A DNA stretch of 45,495 nt. Origin: Geobacter sp. (GTDB taxonomy: Bacteria; Desulfobacterota; Desulfuromonadia; Geobacterales; Pseudopelobacteraceae). Below the pieces are notes generated by a model. The model searched no databases, was not told the DNA's origin, and saw nothing but the letters and a program-made list of their open reading frames with translations. Within the stretch, counting starts at the first letter, position 1. Each line of letters begins with the position of its first letter. The stretch covers positions 1 to 45,495 of the forward strand of contig PLYK01000020.1 of NCBI GenBank assembly GCA_003151775.1, written 5' to 3'. The translations under genes were made by a program, and so were the position numbers. Below, piece by piece: positions 26,771 to 33,254 of this stretch.

Positions 26771-27202
26771 TTAGTCTTCCGCCGGTTCTTCGGTCTTGGC
26801 GCATGCCTCGATCTCGTCCAGGATGCCGTTTACGAAGGCCGGAGAATCCTTGTCGCCAAATCGGCGAGCGATCTCGATGGCCTCGTTGATGGTGACCTTC
26901 TTGGGGATGTCATTCCTGAACATCAGTTCATAGGTGGCCAGGCGCATGACGTTCAGGTCCACTCGCGGCATGCGGGCCAGGGCCCAGTTCCTGGAACGGG
27001 CCTTGATGGCCGTGTCGATGGTCTCGCGGTGCTCCTGCACCCCCACCACCAGCCCCTCGGCAAACTCCCTGATCGTGGCCGGGATGTCGCCCTGCTCCTC
27101 GCGGAAGGTTTGCAGGGTTTCGCGCAGCCCGGTGGCGGGGTTGACGTCCAGGGCATAGAGTATCTGCAGCGCCAGTTCGCGCGCTTCCCGTCTAACACCC
27201 AT
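26771..27202 (-). CDS. nusB: Transcription antitermination protein NusB
   Basis: A 143-residue all-helical RNA-binding protein that, with NusE and other factors, supports rRNA transcription. Family marks are [16 protein letters not shown] at the start, [19 protein letters not shown] and [31 protein letters not shown]. The start codon overlaps the ribH stop (TAATG), a common arrangement for ribH-nusB. The last ten residues are acidic. Confidence 0.95.
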   Translation of the reverse strand: MGVRREARELALQILYALDVNPATGLRETLQTFREEQGDIPATIREFAEGLVVGVQEHRETIDTAIKARSRNWALARMPRVDLNVMRLATYELMFRNDIPKKVTINEAIEIARRFGDKDSPAFVNGILDEIEACAKTEEPAED

Positions 27203-27669
27203 TATTTCAGGGCTTTCAGCAGGTTGGCGGACTCAATGGCGCCCGCGGCCGCCTCGAACCCCTTGTTGCCGGCCTTGGCGCCGGCCCGCTCAACGGCCTG
27301 CTCGATGGTGTCGGTGGTCAGAACGCCGAAGATGACCGGCACGCCGCTCTCCAGGGATACCATGGCCACGCCCTTGGACACCTCGGCCGAGACGAAATCG
27401 AAATGGGGGGTCGAGCCGCGGATCACCGCACCCAGGCAGATGACGGCGTCGTACTTCCCGGCCTGGGCCAGCTTCTTGGCGGCCAGCGGGATCTCGAAGG
27501 CGCCCGGCACACGGGCCACATGGATGTCCTGGTCAGCGGCGCCGTGGCGAATCAGGGAATCAAGGGCCCCTTCCAGCAGGCGTTCGGAGATGAAGCTGTT
27601 GAAGCGGGCGACAACGATACCGAATTTCAGGCCTTTGGCGTCGAGGTTGCCTTCAAAGTATTGTGGCAT
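27202..27669 (-). CDS. ribH: 6,7-dimethyl-8-ribityllumazine synthase
   Basis: Next-to-last enzyme of riboflavin synthesis, condensing the ribityl-aminouracil with a four-carbon phosphate; it normally assembles into icosahedral or pentameric shells. The 155 residues show [48 protein letters not shown] and [26 protein letters not shown] lies upstream of the ATG. Other riboflavin genes, often directly upstream in this group, are absent: a MITE-like element and cbiD occupy that place. No FMN riboswitch is visible. Confidence 0.95.
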   Translation of the reverse strand: MPQYFEGNLDAKGLKFGIVVARFNSFISERLLEGALDSLIRHGAADQDIHVARVPGAFEIPLAAKKLAQAGKYDAVICLGAVIRGSTPHFDFVSAEVSKGVAMVSLESGVPVIFGVLTTDTIEQAVERAGAKAGNKGFEAAAGAIESANLLKALK

Positions 27670-27788
27670 GGCGAGCTCCTTTTATCGGTCGTTGATAATC
27701 TGCTGCGGACTCCGTCCACATAAAGAAATCAAAATGTTATCATATTTTTTTGTGACAAGGGAGAAAAAAGTGCACTCAGGGCCGTTGT

Positions 27789-27953
27789 CTAGTGTCCCGT
27801 GCGGTTAGTCGTGGGAAGTAATTCCGAGCAATTTTGGCTGGTGCCAAGGCGCGGCGACGCAGGTGTAGCAGGGTCTACATCAAGGAGCCGCAACGCCGGC
27901 AGCAGACAAAAGAGCCGGAATTACGAGTACGAACTAACCGCACGGGACACTAG
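27789..27953. mobile_element. MITE-like hairpin element, 165 bp
   Basis: The ends are perfect 21-bp inverted repeats, CTAGTGTCCCGTGCGGTTAG plus T at 27789-27809 and its complement at 27933-27953. Sub-terminal parts also pair imperfectly (GTAATTCC with GGAATTAC), and the centre has TGTAG/CTACA, so the unit folds into one long hairpin. It has no coding capacity. The right end overlaps the 3' end of cbiD and supplies its stop codon. The word GGGCCGT occurs at both flanks (27779 and 27953), a possible but unproven target duplication. No parent transposase is in the window. Confidence 0.85.
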
Positions 27954-29151
27954 GGCCGTGGAAGGCGATGGCCCCGTTGTAGTCGGCCAGCAGGAACTGA
28001 GTTCTCAGGTTCTTCTCATGCCGTTTTGCCGCTTTTGCGGCATGGTTGCAGACCAGCTCCAGCAGTCCGGGGTCGAAGTTGGAGGCGATGACGATCTCCC
28101 TGGCGGTGTTGGCCGGGGCTATGGCCGCGGTGACGGCCTCGGGAAGCCCTGCCTCCACGGCCCACCCCAGGAGGCGGGACAGGTCCAGCTCCGAGGCGGC
28201 GGCATGGGTGTTCTCGTGACCGCAGGCGATCTTGAGCAGCTTGGCGAACTGGCAGGCGACGAGCGGCTGAACAAAGCCCCTCTGGGCGCAGGAGCGCAAG
28301 GCATGGGCCACGTGGTCCCCCATCATGACAAAGGCCTCGTCCGGGAGCAACACCCGCTCCCCGGTAACGGGATGGGCGGCTGCATGGTTGAGAAGGCGCT
28401 GGGCCGCCAGCTCGCTGGTGCGGCCGGTGGAAAGGACCACGTTCCCGCAGCCGCAGGCGCGGGCCACGTCCAGGGCGGTGTCGATGGTGTCGGTCCAGGC
28501 TTGGGCCGACAGGGGGCTGACGATGCCGGTGGTGCCGAGGATCGAAAGGCCCCCCTGGATGCCGAGGCGGGCGTTGAGGGTTCTCTGCGCCCGCAGCTCG
28601 CCGTCCGGGATGCTTATGGTGACTAGGAGCGTGAATGGTGAATCGTTGATCGTGAATGGTGAATGGTGAATCGTGAATGGTGAATCTAGAGGCGTTAATC
28701 GTGAATGGTGAATGGTGAATGGTGAGTCTTGAATCGCTTCGCGGACCGCCTGCTCGATCATCCGGCGCGGCACCGGGTTGATGGCCCACTCGCCCGGCGC
28801 TACGGCCAGGCCCGGTTTGGTGGCCTTGCCGATGCCGGCGCCCCCTTCGATGTTGATGGTGCTTCCCCCTGTGGAGGAGCAGGGGAGGGGCGGGATGAGT
28901 GCCACCCTGGCATGCAGTTCGGCCCCGTTGGTCACGTCCGGGTCGTCGCCCGCATCCTTTACCACGAAGCATGCGGCTTCGTCGGCGGTGAAGCTCTGTC
29001 CGTGCAGCGGAAACGTGGCGGAGATCCCGGCGGGCAGCTCGATAACGACCTCGGAGACCTCTGCCTGGCGGGCGAGCATCAGGGCCGCGCCCTTGGCCGC
29101 CGCTGCGGCGCAGGCACCGGTGGTATAGCCGTGTCGCAGGGTCTTTTTCAT
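27934..29151 (-). CDS. cbiD: Cobalt-precorrin-5B C1-methyltransferase, with a repeat insertion
   Basis: Methylates C1 of the corrin ring in anaerobic cobalamin synthesis. The family start HGYTTGACAAAAAKGA and RLGIQGGLSILGTTGIVSPLS are intact, as are GRTSELAAQRLL and ASNFDPGLLELV. The 405 residues exceed the usual 360-370. The excess is about 34 residues around 140-174, made of repeated SPFTIHH units encoded by tandem GTGAATG-type DNA (28631-28735), placed just before the conserved VTISIPDG strand. The last seven codons (GPSVPCG and stop) lie in or beside a MITE end, so the native C-terminus has been changed. TAG of cbiC is immediately followed by its ATG. Confidence 0.9.
   Translation of the reverse strand: MKKTLRHGYTTGACAAAAAKGAALMLARQAEVSEVVIELPAGISATFPLHGQSFTADEAACFVVKDAGDDPDVTNGAELHARVALIPPLPCSSTGGSTINIEGGAGIGKATKPGLAVAPGEWAINPVPRRMIEQAVREAIQDSPFTIHHSRLTPLDSPFTIHHSPFTINDSPFTLLVTISIPDGELRAQRTLNARLGIQGGLSILGTTGIVSPLSAQAWTDTIDTALDVARACGCGNVVLSTGRTSELAAQRLLNHAAAHPVTGERVLLPDEAFVMMGDHVAHALRSCAQRGFVQPLVACQFAKLLKIACGHENTHAAASELDLSRLLGWAVEAGLPEAVTAAIAPANTAREIVIASNFDPGLLELVCNHAAKAAKRHEKNLRTQFLLADYNGAIAFHGPSVPCG
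28631..28735. repeat. GTGAATG-type tandem repeat inside cbiD
   Basis: About 100 bases of degenerate repeats, chiefly GTGAATGGTGAATCGTGAAT and variants, with a short break at CTAGAGGCGTTA. The period is 7 or 14 bases. They are read in frame on the minus strand as SPFTIHH-like residues. Similar repeats are usually intergenic. Confidence 0.85.
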
Positions 29152-29796
29152 CTATGTCCCTGCGGCAATGATCGCCAGGGCGTTCACCACCGCAGCCGCC
29201 ACGTTGGAGCCACCCTTGCGCCCCATGTTGGTGATGAAGGGGATGGAGCCGTCCGTGGCCGCCAGGGCTTTCTTGCTCTCCTCGGCCCCCACGAAACCGA
29301 CCGGCAGGCCGATAATCAGGGCCGGCTGCGCCACGCCTTCACTGACGAGCCGCAGCAGCTCGAACAGGGCCGTGGGGGCGTTGCCGATGACGAAGATGCG
29401 GTTGTCCGGGGAGGCCACGGCCTTGCGCATGGCGGCAACGGATCGGGTGACGCCATAGCTATGGGCCGCCTCGGCCACGTCCGGGTCGGCCACGTGGCAG
29501 ACGGTCCGGCAGCCGAAGGAGGCCAGGCGGGCCTTGCCGATGCCGGACAGGGCCATGTTCGTGTCGGTGACGATAGCGCAGCCGCTTTTGATGGCCGCCA
29601 CCGCCTTTTCCACCACCCCGTCGGAAAACACCATGGAGCCGGCATACTCGAAATCGGCGCTGGTATGGATGCTGCGGCGCACCACCTGCCACTCGGCCTC
29701 GGGCCAGCCGTGGTCCCCGGCTTCCTGGTCGATGATACGGAACGATTCGGCCTCGATCTCCTCCGGTTTCATGGTCAGGGAGTCCATCAGCGCCAC
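29152..29796 (-). CDS. cbiC: Precorrin-8X / cobalt-precorrin-8 methylmutase
   Basis: Moves a methyl group from C11 to C12 to form cobyrinate. The 214 residues show the catalytic RRSIHTSADFEY (His near residue 43), FSDGVVEKAVAAIKSG, TDTNMALSGI, GNAPTALFELL and GLPVGFVGAEESKKAL. It overlaps the cbiX stop by ten bases and abuts cbiD, so the three are one operon. The substrate is the cobalt form, in keeping with cbiX and cbiD of the anaerobic route. Confidence 0.95.
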   Translation of the reverse strand: MALMDSLTMKPEEIEAESFRIIDQEAGDHGWPEAEWQVVRRSIHTSADFEYAGSMVFSDGVVEKAVAAIKSGCAIVTDTNMALSGIGKARLASFGCRTVCHVADPDVAEAAHSYGVTRSVAAMRKAVASPDNRIFVIGNAPTALFELLRLVSEGVAQPALIIGLPVGFVGAEESKKALAATDGSIPFITNMGRKGGSNVAAAVVNALAIIAAGT

Positions 29797-30170
29797 CCCA
29801 AAAGGTCCAGCGCCTCGTTGATCCGCTCGCTCTCCACCTCGGCCAGCTTGCGGTGCACCCCCAGGTGCGCGCCCATCTCCATGACCAGGCCGGGGTGGCG
29901 AATTTGGGCCGCCTCGATCTCCTCGGGCAGGTCGTGCAGCACATGGGCGCCCATGAAGAGGAAATAGGGCATGAGCAGGATGCGTTCGGCGCCCTGAGCC
30001 ACGCAGGCGTCGATGCCGTGCTGGATGTCCGGTTCGTGCATCTCGCGGAACGCGACCTCGACGATCTCGAAGCCGGTCATCTCCTGCACCATCTTTGCCA
30101 CCTCGCGGGCCGCGTCGTTTGCCTGGGGGATGCGGCTGCCGTGAGCCATCAGCAGAATTGCGGTTTTCAT
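29787..30170 (-). CDS. cbiX: Sirohydrochlorin cobaltochelatase, short form
   Basis: Inserts cobalt into sirohydrochlorin at the start of the anaerobic cobalamin route. At 127 residues it is the single-domain CbiX(S) type, thought to work as a dimer. The metal-site His is in LLMAHGSR near the start, with VEVAFREMHEPDI and LMPYFLFMGAHVLHDLP further on. The start at 30170 has GCGAGGT upstream; the frame stays open 56 codons further but into the toxin-antitoxin promoter. It opens the cbiX-cbiC-cbiD operon. No cobalamin riboswitch was recognised upstream. Confidence 0.92.
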   Translation of the reverse strand: MKTAILLMAHGSRIPQANDAAREVAKMVQEMTGFEIVEVAFREMHEPDIQHGIDACVAQGAERILLMPYFLFMGAHVLHDLPEEIEAAQIRHPGLVMEMGAHLGVHRKLAEVESERINEALDLLGWR

Positions 30171-30240
30171 TGTACCTCGCTTTGTGATGTGAGTGGTGAT
30201 GCGGGTGGTTTTGGTGTAAAAAGTGGTCCTAATTACATAA

Positions 30241-30269
30241 TTGACAACATGTAGCCAGTTGGCTACACT
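30241..30269 (+). promoter_or_regulatory. Toxin-antitoxin promoter with embedded operator
   Basis: A near-consensus sigma-70 promoter, TTGACA (30241-30246), 17 bases, TACACT (30264-30269). The perfect 18-base palindrome TGTAGCCAGTTGGCTACA (30250-30267) fills the spacer and overlaps the -10 box, where a bound antitoxin dimer would block RNA polymerase. The toxin remnant starts 7 bases downstream. Confidence 0.8.
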
Positions 30270-30275
30270 AAGTCC

Positions 30276-30371
30276 ATGGTGGAAATTCGCAAAACAGACC
30301 TTTTTGCTACGTGGCTTGACAACCTGCGCGATGTTCATGCAAAGGCTCGTGTCCTGACAAGGAACCTATAG
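30276..30371 (+). pseudogene. Truncated RelE/HigB-type toxin
   Basis: A 31-codon frame reads MVEIRKTDLFATWLDNLRD and then VHAKARVLTRNL before TAG. This matches the start of the roughly 100-residue RelE/HigB-superfamily addiction-module toxins, then ends abruptly where the family continues with its catalytic beta sheet. The loss looks like an internal deletion joining the N-terminal codons to the last few before the antitoxin. The product could not carry out mRNA cleavage. The antitoxin starts 9 bases later. Confidence 0.8.
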
Positions 30372-30380
30372 GAGTTAACA

Positions 30381-30677
30381 ATGCCAAAAACCGCTACCAG
30401 TCGCTATGATGTTGCCGAGCATCTCCGGACTCCGGAGGAAATGGCAGCCTATCTTGAAGCATGCCTTGAAGAGGCTAACGGCGATGCAGCCTTCATCGCT
30501 AAAGCGCTCGGTGACATAGCACATGCCCAAGGAATGTCTCAAGTCGCTCGCGTTGCCGGTCTTTCCCGTGAAAGTCTTTATAAGGCGCTTTCAGGTGAAC
30601 GGGTACCAAGCTTCGATACAATCCTCAAAATCGTCGCGGCGCTGGGACTCAAACTGCACGCAGAAGCTGCTCGATAA
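30381..30677 (+). CDS. HigA-type antitoxin with helix-turn-helix
   Basis: A 98-residue DNA-binding antitoxin. The N-terminal part (YDVAEHLRTPEEMAAYLEACL) is typical of addiction-module antidote proteins that pair with short RelE-like toxins; the C-terminal half is an XRE-type helix-turn-helix (MSQVARVAGLSRESLYKALSG) followed by PSFDTILKIVAALGLKLHAE. TAGGAG precedes the ATG. Its toxin is truncated, so it is an orphan. It is expected to bind the palindrome at 30250-30267. Confidence 0.88.
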   Translation: MPKTATSRYDVAEHLRTPEEMAAYLEACLEEANGDAAFIAKALGDIAHAQGMSQVARVAGLSRESLYKALSGERVPSFDTILKIVAALGLKLHAEAAR

Positions 30678-30724
30678 ATTTTTTCATCGACATTGCCAGA
30701 CAATTGCTTTTTGGTGGAGTTACG

Positions 30725-30885
30725 TTACTGGTCACGCAACTCCAGACAGAATCGTGCCGGCTTTCAACAATTTCCTTTCCAATTCGTATCCGATCCCCGC
30801 AACCTTTCCTAAGGCCCGCTCACGGGCTCATCGATTTGTGCTGCATCAGCATGGCAATGAGGGAGCACGATGGGGTCATGTCTGC
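30725..30885 (-). pseudogene. Decayed copy of the nuoG 3' end
   Basis: On the minus strand this gap reads DMTPSCSLIAMLMQH, matching DVAPSARLIALLMQR near the NuoG C-terminus, and after a frameshift DEPVSGP, matching DEPLSGP. At DNA level ATTGCC.TGCTGATGCAGC and GATGAGCC..TGAGCGG are shared. Weaker similarity continues toward 30725. It has stops and shifts and no start. It lies just past the zinc-ribbon gene that follows the intact nuoG, so it appears to be the remnant of a duplication. Confidence 0.7.
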
Positions 30886-30900
30886 ATTCTAGGTGGGTGT

Positions 30901-31176
30901 TCAAGTCTTACGGTCCCGGTCATAGGGGCTGATGACGTTTGTACACTCTTTGCAGCGATAAAAATATCGATCTTTTCTCAGGACCGTGTACAGGCCGAAG
31001 GCAAACAGCAGCATCCAGTCCATTACGCCGACAACCCAGCCGAAGTACCAGCCGGTTGCCAATCCGACCAAAAAACCGGCTATGATCCAGCGCACGCCAT
31101 ATCTTCTCCGGTCGGAGAGGGGGATTGTTTCACCGCAAAAACCGCATGCAGTGAATGGGGGGAAGTCCGTCGTCAC
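30901..31176 (-). CDS. Zinc-ribbon membrane protein coupled to nuoG
   Basis: A 91-residue protein from a GTG start (31176) that overlaps the nuoG stop (GCGTGACG). CGFC near residue 11 and CKEC near residue 78 could together form one split zinc ribbon. Between them lie two transmembrane segments (WIIAGFLVGLATGWYFGWVV and MDWMLLFAFGLYTVL), so both Cys pairs face the same side. A longer frame to 31242 would overlap nuoG further. The function is unknown; coupling to nuoG suggests co-expression with the NADH module but not necessarily a role in it. Confidence 0.7.
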   Translation of the reverse strand: MTTDFPPFTACGFCGETIPLSDRRRYGVRWIIAGFLVGLATGWYFGWVVGVMDWMLLFAFGLYTVLRKDRYFYRCKECTNVISPYDRDRKT

Positions 31177-33245
31177 GCCTGTTCTCTCTGGTTGATTATG
31201 ACGCCGGCTCCTGTGGCATCCAGATCCTTCAATGCTTTCCACGGTCCGCTCAGCGGCTCATCCACCACGGCCTCGCCCAGGCGCTGCATCAGCAGGGCAA
31301 TAAGCCGTGCGGACGGGGCCACGTCGCCGCCGGGGGCGTCTATTCCGTGCACCCGCGGCGGGTGCAACTCGGGGGTGAGCCCCTTGATCGGCAGGCCGGG
31401 GTTCATCACCTTTTTGAAACGCTGGGCACGTCCCTCGTTATTGATATAGATGCCCTCCTGCTCCACCCAGGCGGTGGTGGGCAGCACCACCCCGGCCCGC
31501 GCCACCAGCCCGGTGGGCCGCCAGTCAGCGGCTGCGAGCACGGCGATCCCTTGCGGGAGTTCGTGGTGGAGGTCGGCCTCAAAGGAGATGATCCCCTTAA
31601 TCCGGCCATCGGCAAGGGCCGCTGACAGCGCCACGCCATGATGCTGCCGGGCCAGTTCGGCGCAGCCGAAGGCGTTTGGGCCGTCCAGGATGAAGGCCAG
31701 TTTCGGTTCCGGTTGAAGTCCCCCTTTGTCAAAGGGGGATTGAGGGGGATTTGCCGTTTCGATGGATGATGAAATCCCCCCCGACCCCCCTTTTGTAAAG
31801 GGGAGAGCAAAGGCAGATTGAATATTTTTTAACGCCTCTAACCCCTGGCGGCTGGTGCCGCAGATGATGACCGGGCGCTTGGTCTCTGCCAGCGGCACGT
31901 CGGCCAGGGAGGCGATATACTCGAATTTGAACGGAAGGGGCCCCCTCACCCGGCCTTCGGCCACCCTCTCCCCAGGGGAGAGGGGAGGCTGTGTGCCTTC
32001 TCCCTCCGGGAGAAGGGCAGGATGAGGGGCTATGGCGTACACCCGCGCCCCGCTCCGCCACGCCTGGCGCACGGCCAGGGCCATCATGGGGGCCTCGTCC
32101 AAGAGGTCGCACCCCACAAGGACCACCAGGTCGGCGCTGCGCACATCCTCCTGGGAGGCGCTGTTCTCCGTTGTCAAGAGCGAGACCGCCTTACCTGTCA
32201 GTTCGGCACGGTCCGTGTCGTTGAACAGGCAGAGCGTGCCGGCGCCGAGCATCTCCCGCAAGCGGGCGGCCATGATGTTCCCCGCAAGGTCCATGCGGGT
32301 AGAACCCACAATGGCCAGGCTGTCCGGACCGTGCAGTTCCAGGAATTCGCCCAGGAGCGTCGCCAGGGCGTCCAGGGCCTCGTCCAGGCTGACCGGCTTC
32401 CCGTCCACCAGGGCTTGGCGCGGCCGTTCCGGGGTATTGACGCCGGCGTTTGAGAAGCGTCCTTTGTCGCAGATGAACCAGCCGTTGACATGATCGTTCC
32501 TGCGGGCCGTTGTCTTGAGCAGTTCGCGGTAGCGCGCCATGGGAACGGTGTTGCACCCCAGGGAGCAGTGGGGGCAGACCGAGGGGGCCATGTCGTAGTC
32601 CCAGTAGCGGGCGCGGAAGCGGGCGGTCTTGTCGGTGAAGACCCCGGTGGGGCAGATGTCCACCAGGTTACCGGAAAAGGGGGATTGAAGCGGCCCGTCG
32701 TCCTGGCGGCCGAAGTAGACGATGGCGGCCCGCCCCATGGCGCCGAAGTCGGCGCCGCCGGCGTACTCCTGGTAGAAGCGGGAGCAGCGGTAGCACTGGA
32801 TGCAGCGGTTCATCTCGTGTTCGATGAACTCGCCCAGGTACTGGTTGTTGTAGGTGCGTTTTTTGCCGTCATAGCGCCGGATGCCGTGGCCCCCCGCAAT
32901 GGTGAAGTCCTGTAACTGGCACTCGCCCCCCTCGTCGCAGACCGGACAGTCGTGGGGGTGGTTGATCATCAGCCACTCGATGACGCTCTTGCGCATGGCC
33001 ATCGCCTCGTCGTCGGTGGTGGAGACCACCATGCCGTCCTGGGCCGGCAACATGCAGGACATCTGCACCCCCTTGACCGGACCGTCCAGCATCTTCACGG
33101 CGCAGACCCGGCAGGCGCCGGCCTTGCCCAGGGCAGGGTGCCAGCAGAAATGGGGGATGGGGATATCCACCGACTGGGCCGCTTCGAGCACAGTGGTCCC
33201 CTCGGGGACTTCAACCGGTATGTTGTCGATGATTAGTTTGATCAT
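31173..33245 (-). CDS. nuoG: NADH dehydrogenase subunit G (iron-sulfur), with two repeat insertions
   Basis: Iron-sulfur subunit of the NADH-oxidising module. The N-terminus is a 2Fe-2S ferredoxin domain (HFCWHPALGKAGACRVCAVK), then HDCPVCDEGGECQLQD, then NRCIQCYRCSRFYQE, then the molybdopterin-oxidoreductase-like part with CPHCSLGCNTVP. The 690 residues include two segments absent from the family: about 406-434 (starting LLPEGEGTQPPLSPGER) and about 481-509 (KGGSGGISSSIETANPPQSP). Both are translations of palindromic repeat DNA and lie in the poorly conserved C-terminal half, between predicted strands. Without them the protein would be about 632 residues. It follows nuoF by 9 bases. Confidence 0.92.
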   Translation of the reverse strand: MIKLIIDNIPVEVPEGTTVLEAAQSVDIPIPHFCWHPALGKAGACRVCAVKMLDGPVKGVQMSCMLPAQDGMVVSTTDDEAMAMRKSVIEWLMINHPHDCPVCDEGGECQLQDFTIAGGHGIRRYDGKKRTYNNQYLGEFIEHEMNRCIQCYRCSRFYQEYAGGADFGAMGRAAIVYFGRQDDGPLQSPFSGNLVDICPTGVFTDKTARFRARYWDYDMAPSVCPHCSLGCNTVPMARYRELLKTTARRNDHVNGWFICDKGRFSNAGVNTPERPRQALVDGKPVSLDEALDALATLLGEFLELHGPDSLAIVGSTRMDLAGNIMAARLREMLGAGTLCLFNDTDRAELTGKAVSLLTTENSASQEDVRSADLVVLVGCDLLDEAPMMALAVRQAWRSGARVYAIAPHPALLPEGEGTQPPLSPGERVAEGRVRGPLPFKFEYIASLADVPLAETKRPVIICGTSRQGLEALKNIQSAFALPFTKGGSGGISSSIETANPPQSPFDKGGLQPEPKLAFILDGPNAFGCAELARQHHGVALSAALADGRIKGIISFEADLHHELPQGIAVLAAADWRPTGLVARAGVVLPTTAWVEQEGIYINNEGRAQRFKKVMNPGLPIKGLTPELHPPRVHGIDAPGGDVAPSARLIALLMQRLGEAVVDEPLSGPWKALKDLDATGAGVIINQREQA
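31720..31803. repeat. Palindromic element 2 inside nuoG
   Basis: An 84-base unit made of two inverted halves: CCCCCTTTGTCAAAGGGGGA then TTGAGGGGGATTT, against AAATCCCCCCCGACCCCCC then TTTTGTAAAGGGG. The same family recurs in the gap at 42890-42928. It is read in frame in nuoG. Confidence 0.85.
31942..32029. repeat. Palindromic element 1 inside nuoG
   Basis: An 88-base unit with CCCCTCA/TGAGGGG ends and three internal hairpins: CGGCCTTCGGCC, CCTCTCCCCAGGGGAGAGG and CCTTCTCCCTCCGGGAGAAGG. Such units are normally intergenic. Here it is translated in frame on the minus strand. Confidence 0.85.
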
Positions 33246-33254
33246 TTTCGATGT

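Noticed and set aside
27670-27788. FMN riboswitch upstream of ribH
   Set aside because: None of the conserved RFN stem sequences is present in the short gap before the MITE-like element.
28631-28735. Possible CRISPR array
   Set aside because: The units are contiguous, with a 7-14 base period and no spacers, and no cas gene is near.
30171-30240. Cobalamin riboswitch upstream of cbiX
   Set aside because: The conserved B12-box sequence and surrounding stems could not be found; the space before the divergent promoter is too short.
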